Source of the DNA: an uncultured Lachnospiraceae bacterium
Lineage (GTDB): Bacteria > Bacillota > Clostridia > Lachnospirales > Lachnospiraceae
Direction: 5' to 3'
Assembly: GCA_947628025.1 (NCBI GenBank)
Contig: CANQYH010000026.1
Location: 1-18,403, forward strand
Length of the DNA stretch: 18,403 nucleotides
Numbering within the stretch: the stretch's first letter is position 1; every line of letters starts with the position of its first letter. This document shows, piece by piece, positions 6,176 to 13,679 of the stretch. The notes beneath the pieces are model-generated. The model was not told the DNA's origin. It did no database searches and saw only the letters and a list, made by a program, of their open reading frames with translations. Position numbers and translations under genes: made by a program.

Positions 6176-7135
6176 TTATTCGTCGCCGGGGTTCAGCTGC
6201 AGTCCCAGCTCTTTCAGCTTGGACAACACTTCCTCCAGGGACTTCCTGCCCAGATTGCGGACTTTCATCATATCCTCGGAGGTGCGGTTGCAGAGCTCCT
6301 CCACGGTATTGATGCCGGCGCGCTTTAAGCAGTTATAGGAGCGGACGGACAGTTCCAGCTCATCGATATTCATCTCGAGGACTTTTTCTTTCTCATTGTC
6401 CTCTTTCTCCACCATGACCTCGGCGGTCCTGGCGTTCTCGGACAGATCGATGAACAGATTCAGATGCTCGCTCAGCACTTTGGCCGCCAGGCTTACCGCC
6501 TCATCCGGGGCCAAAGTACCGTTTGTATAGACGTCTAAGGTCAGCTTATCATAATCCGTCATCTGGCCTACACGAGTATTCTCGACGGTCATGTTCACGC
6601 GCTCTACGGGAGTGTAGATCGAATCCACGGCAATCACGCCGATTGGAAGATCCTCTTTTTTATTCTTCTCCGCGCTCACATAACCGCGGCCTTTCGTGAT
6701 CGTAAGTTCCATATAAAACTTACTGTCAGCGCCGCCGCTCAACGTCGCGATCACCTGCTCCGGATTGATGATCTCAATGTCCGGATCCGCCTGGATATCG
6801 GCGCCCGTGATCGTGCCCTCTCCCTCAAACTCAATGTATGCTGTCTTGACTTCGTTGTTCTCGCTGCTGTTCTTGATAGCCAGGCTCTTGATGTTCATGA
6901 TGATCTCGGTCACATCCTCTTTGACGCCGGGGATGGAACTGAATTCATGGAGCACACCGTCAATCTTCACCTGACTAACCGCAGCACCCGGCAAGGATGA
7001 AAGCATGATTCTCCTAAGAGAATTGCCCAGTGTGGTGCCGTAGCCTCTTTCGAGTGGTTCTACTACGAACCTTCCATATTTTCTATCTTCAGAAATCTCT
7101 GCGATCTCAATATTTGGTTTCTCAAACTCGAACAC
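6176..7135 (-). CDS. rpoA: DNA-directed RNA polymerase subunit alpha
   Basis: The alpha subunit dimerises to nucleate RNA polymerase assembly, and its C-terminal domain contacts promoter DNA and activators. The 319-residue product has the N-terminal domain at 1-234 (YGRFVVEPLERGYGTTLGNS, then LRRIMLSSLPGAAVSQVKIDG), an acidic/basic linker at about 235-252 and the C-terminal helix-hairpin domain at about 254-312 (LELSVRSYNCLKRAGINTV, RNLGRKSLEEV). The start codon is GTG at 7135, preceded by AAGGAGGGG at suitable spacing. It lies 32 bases after rpsD, in the standard alpha-operon position. Confidence 0.98.
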   Translation of the reverse strand: MFEFEKPNIEIAEISEDRKYGRFVVEPLERGYGTTLGNSLRRIMLSSLPGAAVSQVKIDGVLHEFSSIPGVKEDVTEIIMNIKSLAIKNSSENNEVKTAYIEFEGEGTITGADIQADPDIEIINPEQVIATLSGGADSKFYMELTITKGRGYVSAEKNKKEDLPIGVIAVDSIYTPVERVNMTVENTRVGQMTDYDKLTLDVYTNGTLAPDEAVSLAAKVLSEHLNLFIDLSENARTAEVMVEKEDNEKEKVLEMNIDELELSVRSYNCLKRAGINTVEELCNRTSEDMMKVRNLGRKSLEEVLSKLKELGLQLNPGDE

Positions 7136-7167
7136 TCTAGCCCCTCCTTTTTGGGTTGCGTTACGGA

Positions 7168-7761
7168 TTATTTGGAGTACAACTCGACGATAAGCATCTC
7201 GTTGACCGGGACGTCGATCTCCTCTCTGGTGGGCAGTTCTTTCACTGTACCGCGCAGATTCTCCGCATCTACGTCAAGCCATGCCGGAACCATACGGCCG
7301 CCGGTGACTTCCAATACGTCTTTATATCTCTGAGAGGACTTGCATTTTTCTCTTATCTCCACGACATCGCCGGCTTTTACCAGGTAAGACGGGATATGGA
7401 CGCTCTTGCCGTTTACCAGCAGCTGCTTATGATCGACGATCTGGCGCGCTTCTCTCCTGGTGCGTGCAAAGCCCATACGGAAGATCACATTGTCCAGTCT
7501 TCTCTCCAGCAGGATCATCAGATTCTCGCCGGCCTGACCGTCCATGCGCTCTGCCTTGGCATAATAATTACGGAACGGTTTCTCCAGTACGCCGTAGATG
7601 AATTTGGCTTTCTGCTTCTCGCGGAGCTGCAGGCCATACTCGCTCACCTTACGGTTGGCTCTCTTTAACTCTCTGTTTGATTTTTTATCTATTCCTAAAT
7701 AGACCGGGTCCAGACCAAGGGATCTACATCTTTTAAGAACAGGAACTCTATCTACTGCCAC
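7168..7761 (-). CDS. rpsD: Small ribosomal subunit protein S4 (zinc-free type)
   Basis: S4 is a primary 16S rRNA binder that nucleates 30S assembly and guards decoding accuracy. The product is 197 residues. Its S4 RNA-binding domain spans about 86-145 (ERRLDNVIFRMGFARTRREA, QLLVNGKSVHIPSY). The N-terminal region has a single cysteine (C12) where zinc-binding S4 proteins have four, so this is the zinc-independent form. Translation starts at GTG (7761), with AGGAGGT seven bases upstream. It follows rpsK by 15 bases. S4 is a known autoregulator in some bacteria, but I see no matching leader in this short spacer. Confidence 0.97.
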   Translation of the reverse strand: MAVDRVPVLKRCRSLGLDPVYLGIDKKSNRELKRANRKVSEYGLQLREKQKAKFIYGVLEKPFRNYYAKAERMDGQAGENLMILLERRLDNVIFRMGFARTRREARQIVDHKQLLVNGKSVHIPSYLVKAGDVVEIREKCKSSQRYKDVLEVTGGRMVPAWLDVDAENLRGTVKELPTREEIDVPVNEMLIVELYSK

Positions 7762-7776
7762 TTTTCGTACCTCCTA

Positions 7777-8178
7777 TCAGACTCTTCTACGTTTGGGTGG
7801 ACGGCAGCCGTTATGCGGAACGGCAGTTACGTCTCTAATACTTGTTACTTCGATACCGCATGCGGACAATGCGCGGATAGCCGCCTCACGTCCTGAGCCT
7901 GGGCCTTTGACCATAACGTCAACAGATTTCAGACCATGTACGATCGCCGCTTTCGCAGCGGTTTCTGCTGCCATCTGAGCTGCATAGGGAGTAGATTTCC
8001 TTGAACCTCTAAATCCCAGACCACCGGCACTTGCCCATGACAACGCATTGCCCTGGGTATCCGTCAACGTCACGATCGTGTTGTTGAAAGATGCCTGGAT
8101 ATGTGCCTGTCCGCGTTCAACGTTTTTCTTGACACGCTTTTTTGTCACTTTCTTTGCAGTGGACACTTTTTTAGCCAT
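7777..8178 (-). CDS. rpsK: Small ribosomal subunit protein S11
   Basis: S11 forms part of the 30S platform near the E site. The 133-residue product has a Lys-rich N-terminus (MAKKVSTAKKVTKKRVKKNV), the conserved core HIQASFNNTIVTLTD and GFRGSRKSTPYAAQMAA, and the family C-terminus DVTAVPHNGCRPPKRRRV. The length is normal. The ATG at 8178 has only a weak ribosome binding site (TAGG about ten bases upstream), unlike most genes here. It lies 105 bases after rpsM, an unusually wide and AT-rich gap for this operon in which I see no other gene or clear promoter. Confidence 0.97.
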   Translation of the reverse strand: MAKKVSTAKKVTKKRVKKNVERGQAHIQASFNNTIVTLTDTQGNALSWASAGGLGFRGSRKSTPYAAQMAAETAAKAAIVHGLKSVDVMVKGPGSGREAAIRALSACGIEVTSIRDVTAVPHNGCRPPKRRRV

Positions 8179-8283
8179 TTTAAACTAACCTACTTTCTTC
8201 CTGATTGCTCGAATCGCTGTTTCCTGTTTTTAAAACATGTAACGTGATTCTACGTAATAATTTGTTCATCCAGTGCGAGAACA

Positions 8284-8652
8284 TTACTTCTTCTTGTTCG
8301 CCACGGTCTTCTTCGGTCCCTTGCGGGTTCTCGCGTTGTTCTTCGTATTCTGACCGCGAACCGGCAGGCTTCTCCTATGGCGGATCCCGCGATAGCATCC
8401 GATTTCCTGAAGACGCTTGATATTCATAGCGACTTCCCTGCGCAGATCACCCTCTACCACCTGGGTCTCAGCGATGACTGCGGAAATCTTGCGGACTTCA
8501 TCGTCTGTCAGATCCTTGACACGCGTATCCGGATTCACGCCTGCTTCCGCCAGGATGCGGTTGGAGCTGGTGCGTCCGATGCCATAGATATATGTCAGAC
8601 CGATTTCTACACGTTTTTCCCTTGGTAAATCAACACCTGAAATACGAGCCAT
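8284..8652 (-). CDS. rpsM: Small ribosomal subunit protein S13
   Basis: S13 sits in the 30S head and contacts the large subunit and P-site tRNA. The 122-residue product starts MARISGVDLPREKRVEIGLT and has YGIGRTSSNRIL (helix-two-turn-helix region), RGIRHRRSLPVRGQNTKNNA and a basic tail ending KKK. I chose the ATG at 8652, with AGGAGG about 12 bases upstream. An in-frame extension 63 bases further upstream would overlap rpmJ and lacks family similarity. It follows rpmJ by 28 bases. Confidence 0.97.
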   Translation of the reverse strand: MARISGVDLPREKRVEIGLTYIYGIGRTSSNRILAEAGVNPDTRVKDLTDDEVRKISAVIAETQVVEGDLRREVAMNIKRLQEIGCYRGIRHRRSLPVRGQNTKNNARTRKGPKKTVANKKK

Positions 8653-8680
8653 GTACCTGTTACACCTCCTGTACTGATTT

Positions 8681-8794
8681 CTAACCTTGTCTCTGTTTGT
8701 GCTTAGGGTTCTCACAGATAATTCTGATACTGCCCTTGCGCTTGATGATCTTGCATTTTTCGCAGATCGGCTTCACTGATGATCTAACCTTCAC
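8681..8794 (-). CDS. rpmJ: Large ribosomal subunit protein L36 (zinc-binding type)
   Basis: L36 is the smallest 50S protein and uses a zinc ribbon to bind 23S rRNA. I translated this 37-residue gene by hand: it starts MKVRSSVKPICEKCK and ends NPKHKQRQG. The ligands C11, C14, C27 and H32 are intact (the zinc-binding form). The start is GTG at 8794, with AAAGGAG seven bases upstream. It lies in its standard place between infA and rpsM, but 154 bases after infA. That gap carries an internal promoter (8868-8896) and inverted repeats, so rpmJ to rplQ may also be transcribed separately. Confidence 0.97.
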   Translation of the reverse strand: MKVRSSVKPICEKCKIIKRKGSIRIICENPKHKQRQG

Positions 8795-8814
8795 AGCTAT
8801 TCTCCTTTCTCCCA

Positions 8815-8848
8815 AATACTGGATTCAGAGCACACTTCACCCAGTACT
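8815..8848 (-). repeat. Stem-loop in the rpmJ leader
   Basis: AATACTGGAT (8815-8824) and ACCCAGTACT (8839-8848) can form a ten-pair stem with two G-T wobbles and a 14-base loop. It would lie in the 5' leader of a transcript started at the rpmJ promoter, about 15 bases before the ribosome binding site. No T tract follows, so it is not a terminator. Confidence 0.45.
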
Positions 8849-8867
8849 TCAACAAAGTCGCCATAAT

Positions 8868-8896
8868 AGTATAGCACTTTGTCTCTGGGAAAGCAA
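8868..8896 (-). promoter_or_regulatory. Internal promoter upstream of rpmJ, flanked by an inverted repeat
   Basis: On the minus strand TTGCTT (8896-8891) and TATACT (8873-8868, five of six to consensus) are 17 bases apart. A perfect 7-bp inverted repeat, ACAAAGT (8882-8876) and ACTTTGT (8858-8852), brackets the -10 box and the likely start site. That layout would suit an operator or an early leader structure. The -35 match is partial. Confidence 0.6.
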
Positions 8897-8948
8897 GTAT
8901 TTTTTTCTAATTTTCACGAACTCCGCTTCGCAGCCTTTGCGCAGCGCC

Positions 8949-9167
8949 TTATTTGTCTCTCCAGATGATCCTTCCTTTGGTCAGATCATAGGGAGACATC
9001 TCAATCGTCACTTTGTCTCCGGGCAGGATCTTAATATAGTTCATGCGAAGCTTGCCGCTGATATGAGCCAGTACCTGATGGCCGTTTTCCAGTTTCACCT
9101 GAAACATGGCGTTGGGCAGCTTCTCCACTACGATCCCCTCAATTTCGATAACGTCCGCTTTTGACAT
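8949..9167 (-). CDS. infA: Translation initiation factor IF-1
   Basis: IF-1 binds the 30S A site during initiation. The 72-residue product is a single S1-like OB fold: MSKADVIEIEGIVVEKLPNA, then MFQVKLENGHQVLAHISGK and the C-terminal GRIIWRDK. This is the canonical length. The ATG at 9167 has GGAGG about ten bases upstream; an in-frame start at 9209 would add 14 residues that the family lacks. It follows map by 64 bases. In some Clostridia a small KOW-domain gene lies between map and infA, but there is no room for one here. Confidence 0.97.
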   Translation of the reverse strand: MSKADVIEIEGIVVEKLPNAMFQVKLENGHQVLAHISGKLRMNYIKILPGDKVTIEMSPYDLTKGRIIWRDK

Positions 9168-9231
9168 TCGGTTTTCTCCTCCCTGGCGGTTTACCCTCTC
9201 TCTGGACACGATCTGTTTCTGTTGATTTTCG

Positions 9232-10008
9232 TTATGCCTGCGCAGTCCCGGTCTCCGGAAGCAGCGATAATATCTCCGGACCGTCTTCGCAGATCAGGAT
9301 CGTATTTTCATAATGGGCTGACAGGGAACCGTCCTGCGTCACCACAGTCCAGTCGTCGTCCATCCAGCAAACTTCTTTCCGTCCCGCGTTGATCATAGGC
9401 TCCACCGCCAGCGTCATCCCCGCCGACAGCTTCGGCCCTCTCATCCGTTTTCTGAAATTGGGGACTTCCGGGTCCTCATGAAGATGCTCTCCGATTCCGT
9501 GACCTACCAGGTCCCGAACCACTCCGTAACCAAATTGTTCCGCGTAGGCCTGAATATGCGAGGAGATATCATTTAAATGATTGCCAATTTTTGCATATTT
9601 AATCCCCTCGAAAAAACATTGCCTTGTCACTTCGATCAGCTTTTCCGCCTCCGGGCTGATCACGCCGATGCCATACGTTCTGGCCGCGTCGGAATGATAT
9701 CCTTTATAGATAACGCCGGCGTCCAGGCTGACGATGTCCCCCTCTTTCAGGATCCGCTTTTTACTCGGGATACCATGTACCACCTCGTCGTTGACCGATA
9801 CACAGATGGAAGCCGGGTACCCGTTATAATTCTTAAAAGAAGGGATACATCCGTAACTCCGGATGATCTCTTCGCCCAGGTGGTCCACCTCCCAGGTAGA
9901 CATGCCCGGGTGAAGAGCTTTTCCTAATTCCTCATGAGTCCGGGCCAGGATTTCCCCGGCCCTTTTCATCAGTTCGATTTCTCTCGCAGATTTGATACTG
10001 ATCGACAT
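9232..10008 (-). CDS. map: Type I methionine aminopeptidase
   Basis: This enzyme removes the initiator methionine from nascent proteins using a dinuclear metal centre. The product is 258 residues. The expected ligands D96 (SLDAG), D107 (HSDAAR), H170 (GHGIG), E203 (VEP) and E234 (HYENT) are all present, as are H78 (VVHG) and H177 (LHEDP). The numbering runs one behind E. coli MetAP. There is no N-terminal SH3 or zinc extension. The ATG at 10008 is three bases after the adk stop, with its GGAG site inside the end of adk, so the two are probably translationally coupled. Confidence 0.97.
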   Translation of the reverse strand: MSISIKSAREIELMKRAGEILARTHEELGKALHPGMSTWEVDHLGEEIIRSYGCIPSFKNYNGYPASICVSVNDEVVHGIPSKKRILKEGDIVSLDAGVIYKGYHSDAARTYGIGVISPEAEKLIEVTRQCFFEGIKYAKIGNHLNDISSHIQAYAEQFGYGVVRDLVGHGIGEHLHEDPEVPNFRKRMRGPKLSAGMTLAVEPMINAGRKEVCWMDDDWTVVTQDGSLSAHYENTILICEDGPEILSLLPETGTAQA

Positions 10009-10011
10009 GAC

Positions 10012-10656
10012 CTATGCTCCCAGGATCTCCACGATATCTGCAAATACTTTATTCAGATCCTGCGTTCCGTCTACTTCTTTCAGCTTTCCCGCTTTGCCGT
10101 AATAATCGATCAGCGGCTGGGTCTGCTCGTGATAGACTGCCAGACGATTCTTGACCGTCTCCGGCTTATCGTCGTCACGAAGCACCAGCGCGCTGCCGCA
10201 GACATCGCAGACGCCCTCTGTTTTCGTCGGATTATATACGATATGGTAGGTTGCGCCGCAGGACAGACATGCGCGGCGTCCTGACATACGGGTGATAATA
10301 TTCTCGTCCGGAACATCCACGTTAACCGCGTAATCGATCGCGTCGCCCTGAGCCGCCAGCGCCGCCGTCAGGCTCTCCGCCTGCGGGATCGTCCTGGGGA
10401 AGCCGTCCAGCACATAGCCGTTTTTGCAGTCCGCTTCTTTGATGCGGTCCATCAGCATCCCGATGGTGATCTCATCCGGAACCAGCAAGCCCTGGTCCAT
10501 GTACGTCTTGGCCTTCAGTCCAAGTTCTGTCCCGCCCTTGATGTTCGCCCGGAAGATATCGCCGGTGGAGATATGGGGAATCCCATATTTTTCAGCAATT
10601 TTCTTTGCCTGTGTGCCTTTCCCGGCACCGGGAGCGCCTAACATGATAATCTTCAT
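10012..10656 (-). CDS. adk: Adenylate kinase (zinc-LID type)
   Basis: Adenylate kinase interconverts ATP + AMP and 2 ADP in the cytoplasm. The 214-residue product has P-loop GAPGAGKGT (7-15), the AMP-binding TGDIFR region (31-36), DGFPRT (84-89) and a long LID domain with C130, C133, C150 and C153, a four-cysteine structural zinc site common in Gram-positive bacteria. The ATG at 10656 has AGGAGG eight bases upstream. It follows secY after 132 bases containing two hairpins, and map follows after three bases. Confidence 0.98.
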   Translation of the reverse strand: MKIIMLGAPGAGKGTQAKKIAEKYGIPHISTGDIFRANIKGGTELGLKAKTYMDQGLLVPDEITIGMLMDRIKEADCKNGYVLDGFPRTIPQAESLTAALAAQGDAIDYAVNVDVPDENIITRMSGRRACLSCGATYHIVYNPTKTEGVCDVCGSALVLRDDDKPETVKNRLAVYHEQTQPLIDYYGKAGKLKEVDGTQDLNKVFADIVEILGA

Positions 10657-10698
10657 ACGGTTGTCCTCCTTATCATATAATATTTATATTTCCGTTCG

Positions 10699-10729
10699 CC
10701 CGCCGCTCAGACGATCCGAATACGGCGGG
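10699..10729 (-). repeat. GC-rich hairpin in the secY-adk spacer
   Basis: CCCGCCG (10699-10705) and CGGCGGG (10723-10729) form a perfect seven-pair stem with a 17-base loop. The sequence between this stem and adk is AT-rich. No T tract follows directly, so I do not call it a terminator. Confidence 0.5.
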
Positions 10730-10748
10730 AAAACTTGCAGACAACGAG

Positions 10749-10774
10749 AAGAAAGGGCTGATCCGTCCTTTCTT
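10749..10774 (-). repeat. Perfect 8-bp hairpin just after secY
   Basis: AAGAAAGG (10749-10756) and CCTTTCTT (10767-10774) pair perfectly with a ten-base loop, 15 bases after the secY stop. On the minus strand the stem is followed by CTCGTTGTC rather than a T run. It may be a weak attenuator or an mRNA processing or stability element. Confidence 0.5.
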
Positions 10775-10788
10775 CCCATCAAGGTACT

Positions 10789-12105
10789 TTAGTCGTTAAG
10801 AAATCCTTTGTAATTCCGTACAAGCATCTGGGATTCGACCGCATTGATCGTCTCCAGAACGACTCCTACGATGATGATCAGCGAGGTCCCCGCAAAAGAG
10901 ATCCGGCTGATGTTGAACAGACCTGACACGATGATCGGGATGACGCTGACGATGATCAGTCCGCACGCACCGATAAATACGATGTAGTTCAGGATATTGT
11001 TCAGATATTCGCTGGTCGGCTTGCCGGGACGGATGCCCGGAATAAAACCGCCCTGCTTCTTGATATTATTGGCGACCTCCAGCGGGTTGAACGTGATCGA
11101 CGTATAGAAATACGCGAACACCACGATCAGCACCAGATAGATCACCAGGCCGATGGAATACACCGGCTGGGACGGACGGAACCACATGGAAGAGTTCAGC
11201 GTCTGCAGGATCTTTCCGCCAATGGAGTTATAATTGATGGTGAAGAACTGGGCGATCACCACCGGCAGGGACATGATCGAGGAAGCGAAGATCACCGGGA
11301 TCACGCCGGCCGTATTCACTTTCAGCGGGATGTTGGAGGAACGTCCGCCAACCATCCTTCTGCCCTGCATCTTCTGGGAATACTGCACCGGGATCCTCCG
11401 GACCGCATCCTGAAGAATGATGACAAACACCACCATGGCCACGATCACGGCGATGATGATGATCGCCGATACGATGGCGACCGGCACGTTCTTGCCGGAC
11501 AGGAACCGGGTGTAAAGGGTGTTGATATCGTTGGGCAGGCTGGAGATGATGTTAAAGAGCAGGACGATGGAAATACCGTTGCCCACGCCCTTTTCCGTGA
11601 TCTGCTCGCCGATCCACATGAGGAACGCGCTGCCTGCCGTCAGAGCCGCGATCGCTACGATCACGCTGCCCGCGTTATACTGAAGAAGAAGTCCCTGGCC
11701 GCCAAATCCAATAGCCATACCGCCGGACTCCAGAAGCGCCAGCGCCACAGTCAGATAGCGGGTGTACTCTGCGATCTTCTTTCTTCCGTCCTCACCCTCC
11801 CGCTGCATCTCTTCCAGCTTCGGGATCGCGATCGTCATTAGCTGCATGATAATGGAAGAAGTGATGTATGGGGTAATGCTCAGCGCCAGGATGGACATAT
11901 TCGAGAACGAACCGCCTGTCATAGCGTTGAAAAATCCAAAAGCGTCTGTCGTCTGACTGGCAAAAAAGTCCGCAAAATAACTCGTGTTTACCCCCGGCAC
12001 CGGCAGCTCGGATCCGAACCGGATCACCACCAGCATCATAAACGTGTAAAGCAGTTTATTTCGGATTTCTTTTATACGAAACGCATCTCGGAGTGTTTTC
12101 CACAT
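10789..12105 (-). CDS. secY: Protein translocase subunit SecY
   Basis: SecY is the channel subunit of the SecYEG translocon in the cytoplasmic membrane and exports or inserts most secretory and membrane proteins. The 438-residue product has about ten hydrophobic segments, among them residues 18-38, 72-93, 117-138, 147-166, 176-190, 208-232, 265-286, 316-336, 373-395 and 405-422. The plug region (TDAFGFFNAMTGG) and the cytoplasmic loop SSNIPLKVNTAGVIPVIFA are well preserved, as is FIPGIRPGKPT. The ATG at 12105 is one base after the rplO stop, with GAGGTGAT inside the rplO end, indicating translational coupling. This channel would also export the wall-binding protein encoded at 3882-5270. Confidence 0.98.
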   Translation of the reverse strand: MWKTLRDAFRIKEIRNKLLYTFMMLVVIRFGSELPVPGVNTSYFADFFASQTTDAFGFFNAMTGGSFSNMSILALSITPYITSSIIMQLMTIAIPKLEEMQREGEDGRKKIAEYTRYLTVALALLESGGMAIGFGGQGLLLQYNAGSVIVAIAALTAGSAFLMWIGEQITEKGVGNGISIVLLFNIISSLPNDINTLYTRFLSGKNVPVAIVSAIIIIAVIVAMVVFVIILQDAVRRIPVQYSQKMQGRRMVGGRSSNIPLKVNTAGVIPVIFASSIMSLPVVIAQFFTINYNSIGGKILQTLNSSMWFRPSQPVYSIGLVIYLVLIVVFAYFYTSITFNPLEVANNIKKQGGFIPGIRPGKPTSEYLNNILNYIVFIGACGLIIVSVIPIIVSGLFNISRISFAGTSLIIIVGVVLETINAVESQMLVRNYKGFLND

Positions 12106-12106
12106 A

Positions 12107-12547
12107 TCAGATCACCTCGCAGGTTCCACCAGCAGCTTCGATTTTGGCCTTTGCGCCTTCACTGAAAGCGTTCGCCTTGACGGTCAGTTTCCTGGTCACT
12201 TCTCCATTGCCAAGAATCTTTACGCCGTCTCTGGGATTCTTGACGATGCCGGACTCCACAAGCGTATCCACCGTTACGACCGCTCCGTCCTCAAATCTGT
12301 CAAGAACACTTACATTGATACCAACGATCTCCTTGGAGTTGCGGTTGGTAAAGCCCCTCTTCGGAAGCCGTCTGTATAACGGCATCTGACCGCCTTCAAA
12401 ACCCGGCCTTGGTGCGCCTGAACGGGCTTTCTGACCTTTGTGGCCCTTGCCGGCCGTCTTGCCATTGCCTGAGCCGTGGCCGCGGCCCCTTCTGAAACTA
12501 TCGCTCTGTTTAGAGCCCTCAGCAGGTCTTAAATTTGATAAATCCAT
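12107..12547 (-). CDS. rplO: Large ribosomal subunit protein L15
   Basis: L15 binds 23S rRNA late in 50S assembly. The 146-residue product starts MDLSNLRPAEGSKQ and has the Gly/Arg/Lys-rich N-terminal extension (RRGRGHGSGNGKTAGKGHKG), PGFEGGQMPLYRRLPKRGF and a C-terminal globular part with VKANAFSEGAKAKIEAAGG. I chose the ATG at 12547, with GGAGGTG about eight bases upstream; a GTG nine bases earlier overlaps that site. It lies 24 bases after rpmD, and secY follows after one base. Confidence 0.97.
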   Translation of the reverse strand: MDLSNLRPAEGSKQSDSFRRGRGHGSGNGKTAGKGHKGQKARSGAPRPGFEGGQMPLYRRLPKRGFTNRNSKEIVGINVSVLDRFEDGAVVTVDTLVESGIVKNPRDGVKILGNGEVTRKLTVKANAFSEGAKAKIEAAGGTCEVI

Positions 12548-12571
12548 ATCTTGCACCTCCTTGTCTCTGGA

Positions 12572-12754
12572 TTATACTTCTTCTACTTTGACCAGATGTT
12601 TCACATGCCAGATCATGCCTCTGACAGCCTCGTTATCCGGCAGCTCTACGGTCTTGTGCATCTTTCTCAGGCCCAGCGCCTCAACGGTCGCTCTCTGTTT
12701 GGGAATCGCGCCGATCGGGGACTTGACCAATGTCACTTTTAATTTTCCAGCCAT
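12572..12754 (-). CDS. rpmD: Large ribosomal subunit protein L30
   Basis: L30 is a small 50S protein with a ferredoxin-like fold. The 60-residue product reads MAGKLKVTLVKSPIGAIPKQ, then RATVEALGLRKMHKTVELPD, matching the bacterial L30 pattern and usual length. The start has an AGGAGG site upstream. It lies 13 bases after rpsE, in the standard spc-operon order. Confidence 0.97.
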   Translation of the reverse strand: MAGKLKVTLVKSPIGAIPKQRATVEALGLRKMHKTVELPDNEAVRGMIWHVKHLVKVEEV

Positions 12755-12767
12755 CTTTCTGTCCTCC

Positions 12768-13277
12768 TTAGCCTATGATCTCTTCGACAGATTTACCGCG
12801 AAGCCTCGCGACCTCTTCCGGAGTCTTCATCTCGCACAGGCCTTTCAGGGTCGCCAGGACCACGTTGGTCTGGTTATCCGAACCCAGAGACTTGATACGG
12901 ACGTTCTTGATACCTGCCAGCTCCACCACCGCGCGGGCCGTGCCGCCGGCGATGATACCGGTACCTTCGGGAGCTTTCTTCATCAGAACGGACGCGCTGC
13001 CGAATTTGCCAATATAATCGTGAGGAATACTCTTGTTCTCGTCCATCGGGATCTCTACCAGATTCTTCATGGCCGCTTCTTTGCCCTTGCGGATCGCTTC
13101 CGGAACCTCGCCCGCCTTGCCGAGGCCGGCTCCCACATGGCCGTTGCCGTCGCCTACTACTACTAAAGCGGAGAATCTCATGGTACGTCCGCCCTTAACG
13201 GTCTTGGACACACGCTTAATTCCCACAACCTTGTCATTTAATTCCAACTGAGTCGGGTCAATCATTGTACGCTTCAT
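12768..13277 (-). CDS. rpsE: Small ribosomal subunit protein S5
   Basis: S5 contributes to decoding accuracy and mRNA entry on the 30S subunit. The 169-residue product has the N-terminal double-stranded-RNA-binding fold (VVGIKRVSKTVKGGRTMRFS, GDGNGHVGAGLGKAGEVPEA) and the C-terminal domain (APEGTGIIAGGTARAVVELA, SLGSDNQTNVVLATLKGL). The ATG at 13277 has AAAGGAGG about ten bases upstream. An internal methionine four residues in lacks a better site. It lies 16 bases after rplR. Confidence 0.97.
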   Translation of the reverse strand: MKRTMIDPTQLELNDKVVGIKRVSKTVKGGRTMRFSALVVVGDGNGHVGAGLGKAGEVPEAIRKGKEAAMKNLVEIPMDENKSIPHDYIGKFGSASVLMKKAPEGTGIIAGGTARAVVELAGIKNVRIKSLGSDNQTNVVLATLKGLCEMKTPEEVARLRGKSVEEIIG

Positions 13278-13293
13278 GCCGTGTTCTCCTCCT

Positions 13294-13662
13294 TTAGAAC
13301 TTCAGACCGGCTTCGCGGGCTGCGTCAGCCAATGCCTGAACTTTTCCATGATATATAAATCCGCCTCTGTCAAAGACCACCGTATCGATGCCTTTTTCCA
13401 GGGCTCTCTTGGCAATCAATGTGCCGACATATGCAGCCGCTTCTACGGTATCCGTATACTCCAGCTCTTCCTGAGCGGCTTTCTCCAGCGTGGAGGCAGC
13501 TGCCAGGGTATGGCCGACCGTATCGTCAATGATCTGAGCATACATATGCTTATTGCTTCTGAACACGGCCAGACGCGGTCTTTCTGCGGTACCGGCAAAA
13601 TGATTACGTGATCTGGTGTGTTTTTTAACGCGAACTTCGCTTCTCGACTTCTTGCTAACCAT
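13294..13662 (-). CDS. rplR: Large ribosomal subunit protein L18
   Basis: L18 mediates attachment of 5S rRNA to the 50S subunit together with L5. The 122-residue product has the basic N-terminal tail MVSKKSRSEVRVKKHTRSRN, ERPRLAVFRSNKHMYAQIID and a C-terminal VVFDRGGFIYHGKVQALADA. Its length and motifs are normal. The ATG has AAGGAGGG upstream, and the gene lies 17 bases after rplF. Confidence 0.97.
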   Translation of the reverse strand: MVSKKSRSEVRVKKHTRSRNHFAGTAERPRLAVFRSNKHMYAQIIDDTVGHTLAAASTLEKAAQEELEYTDTVEAAAYVGTLIAKRALEKGIDTVVFDRGGFIYHGKVQALADAAREAGLKF

Positions 13663-13679
13663 CTTTACACCCTCCTTAA

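Noticed and set aside
8897..8948. A terminator after infA
   Set aside because: GCTGCG-type direct repeats and AT-rich sequence are present, but there is no stable stem followed by a T tract on the minus strand.
9168..9231. A KOW-domain RNA-binding gene between map and infA, as found in some Clostridia
   Set aside because: The spacer is only 64 bases with no such frame.
10657..10698. A promoter directly before adk in the AT-rich stretch
   Set aside because: Several TATAAT-like words exist, but none has a believable -35 box at 16-18 bases.
12438..13166. A 242-residue plus-strand open frame across rplO, rpmD and rpsE
   Set aside because: It covers three clearly conserved ribosomal genes on the opposite strand and has no own signals.
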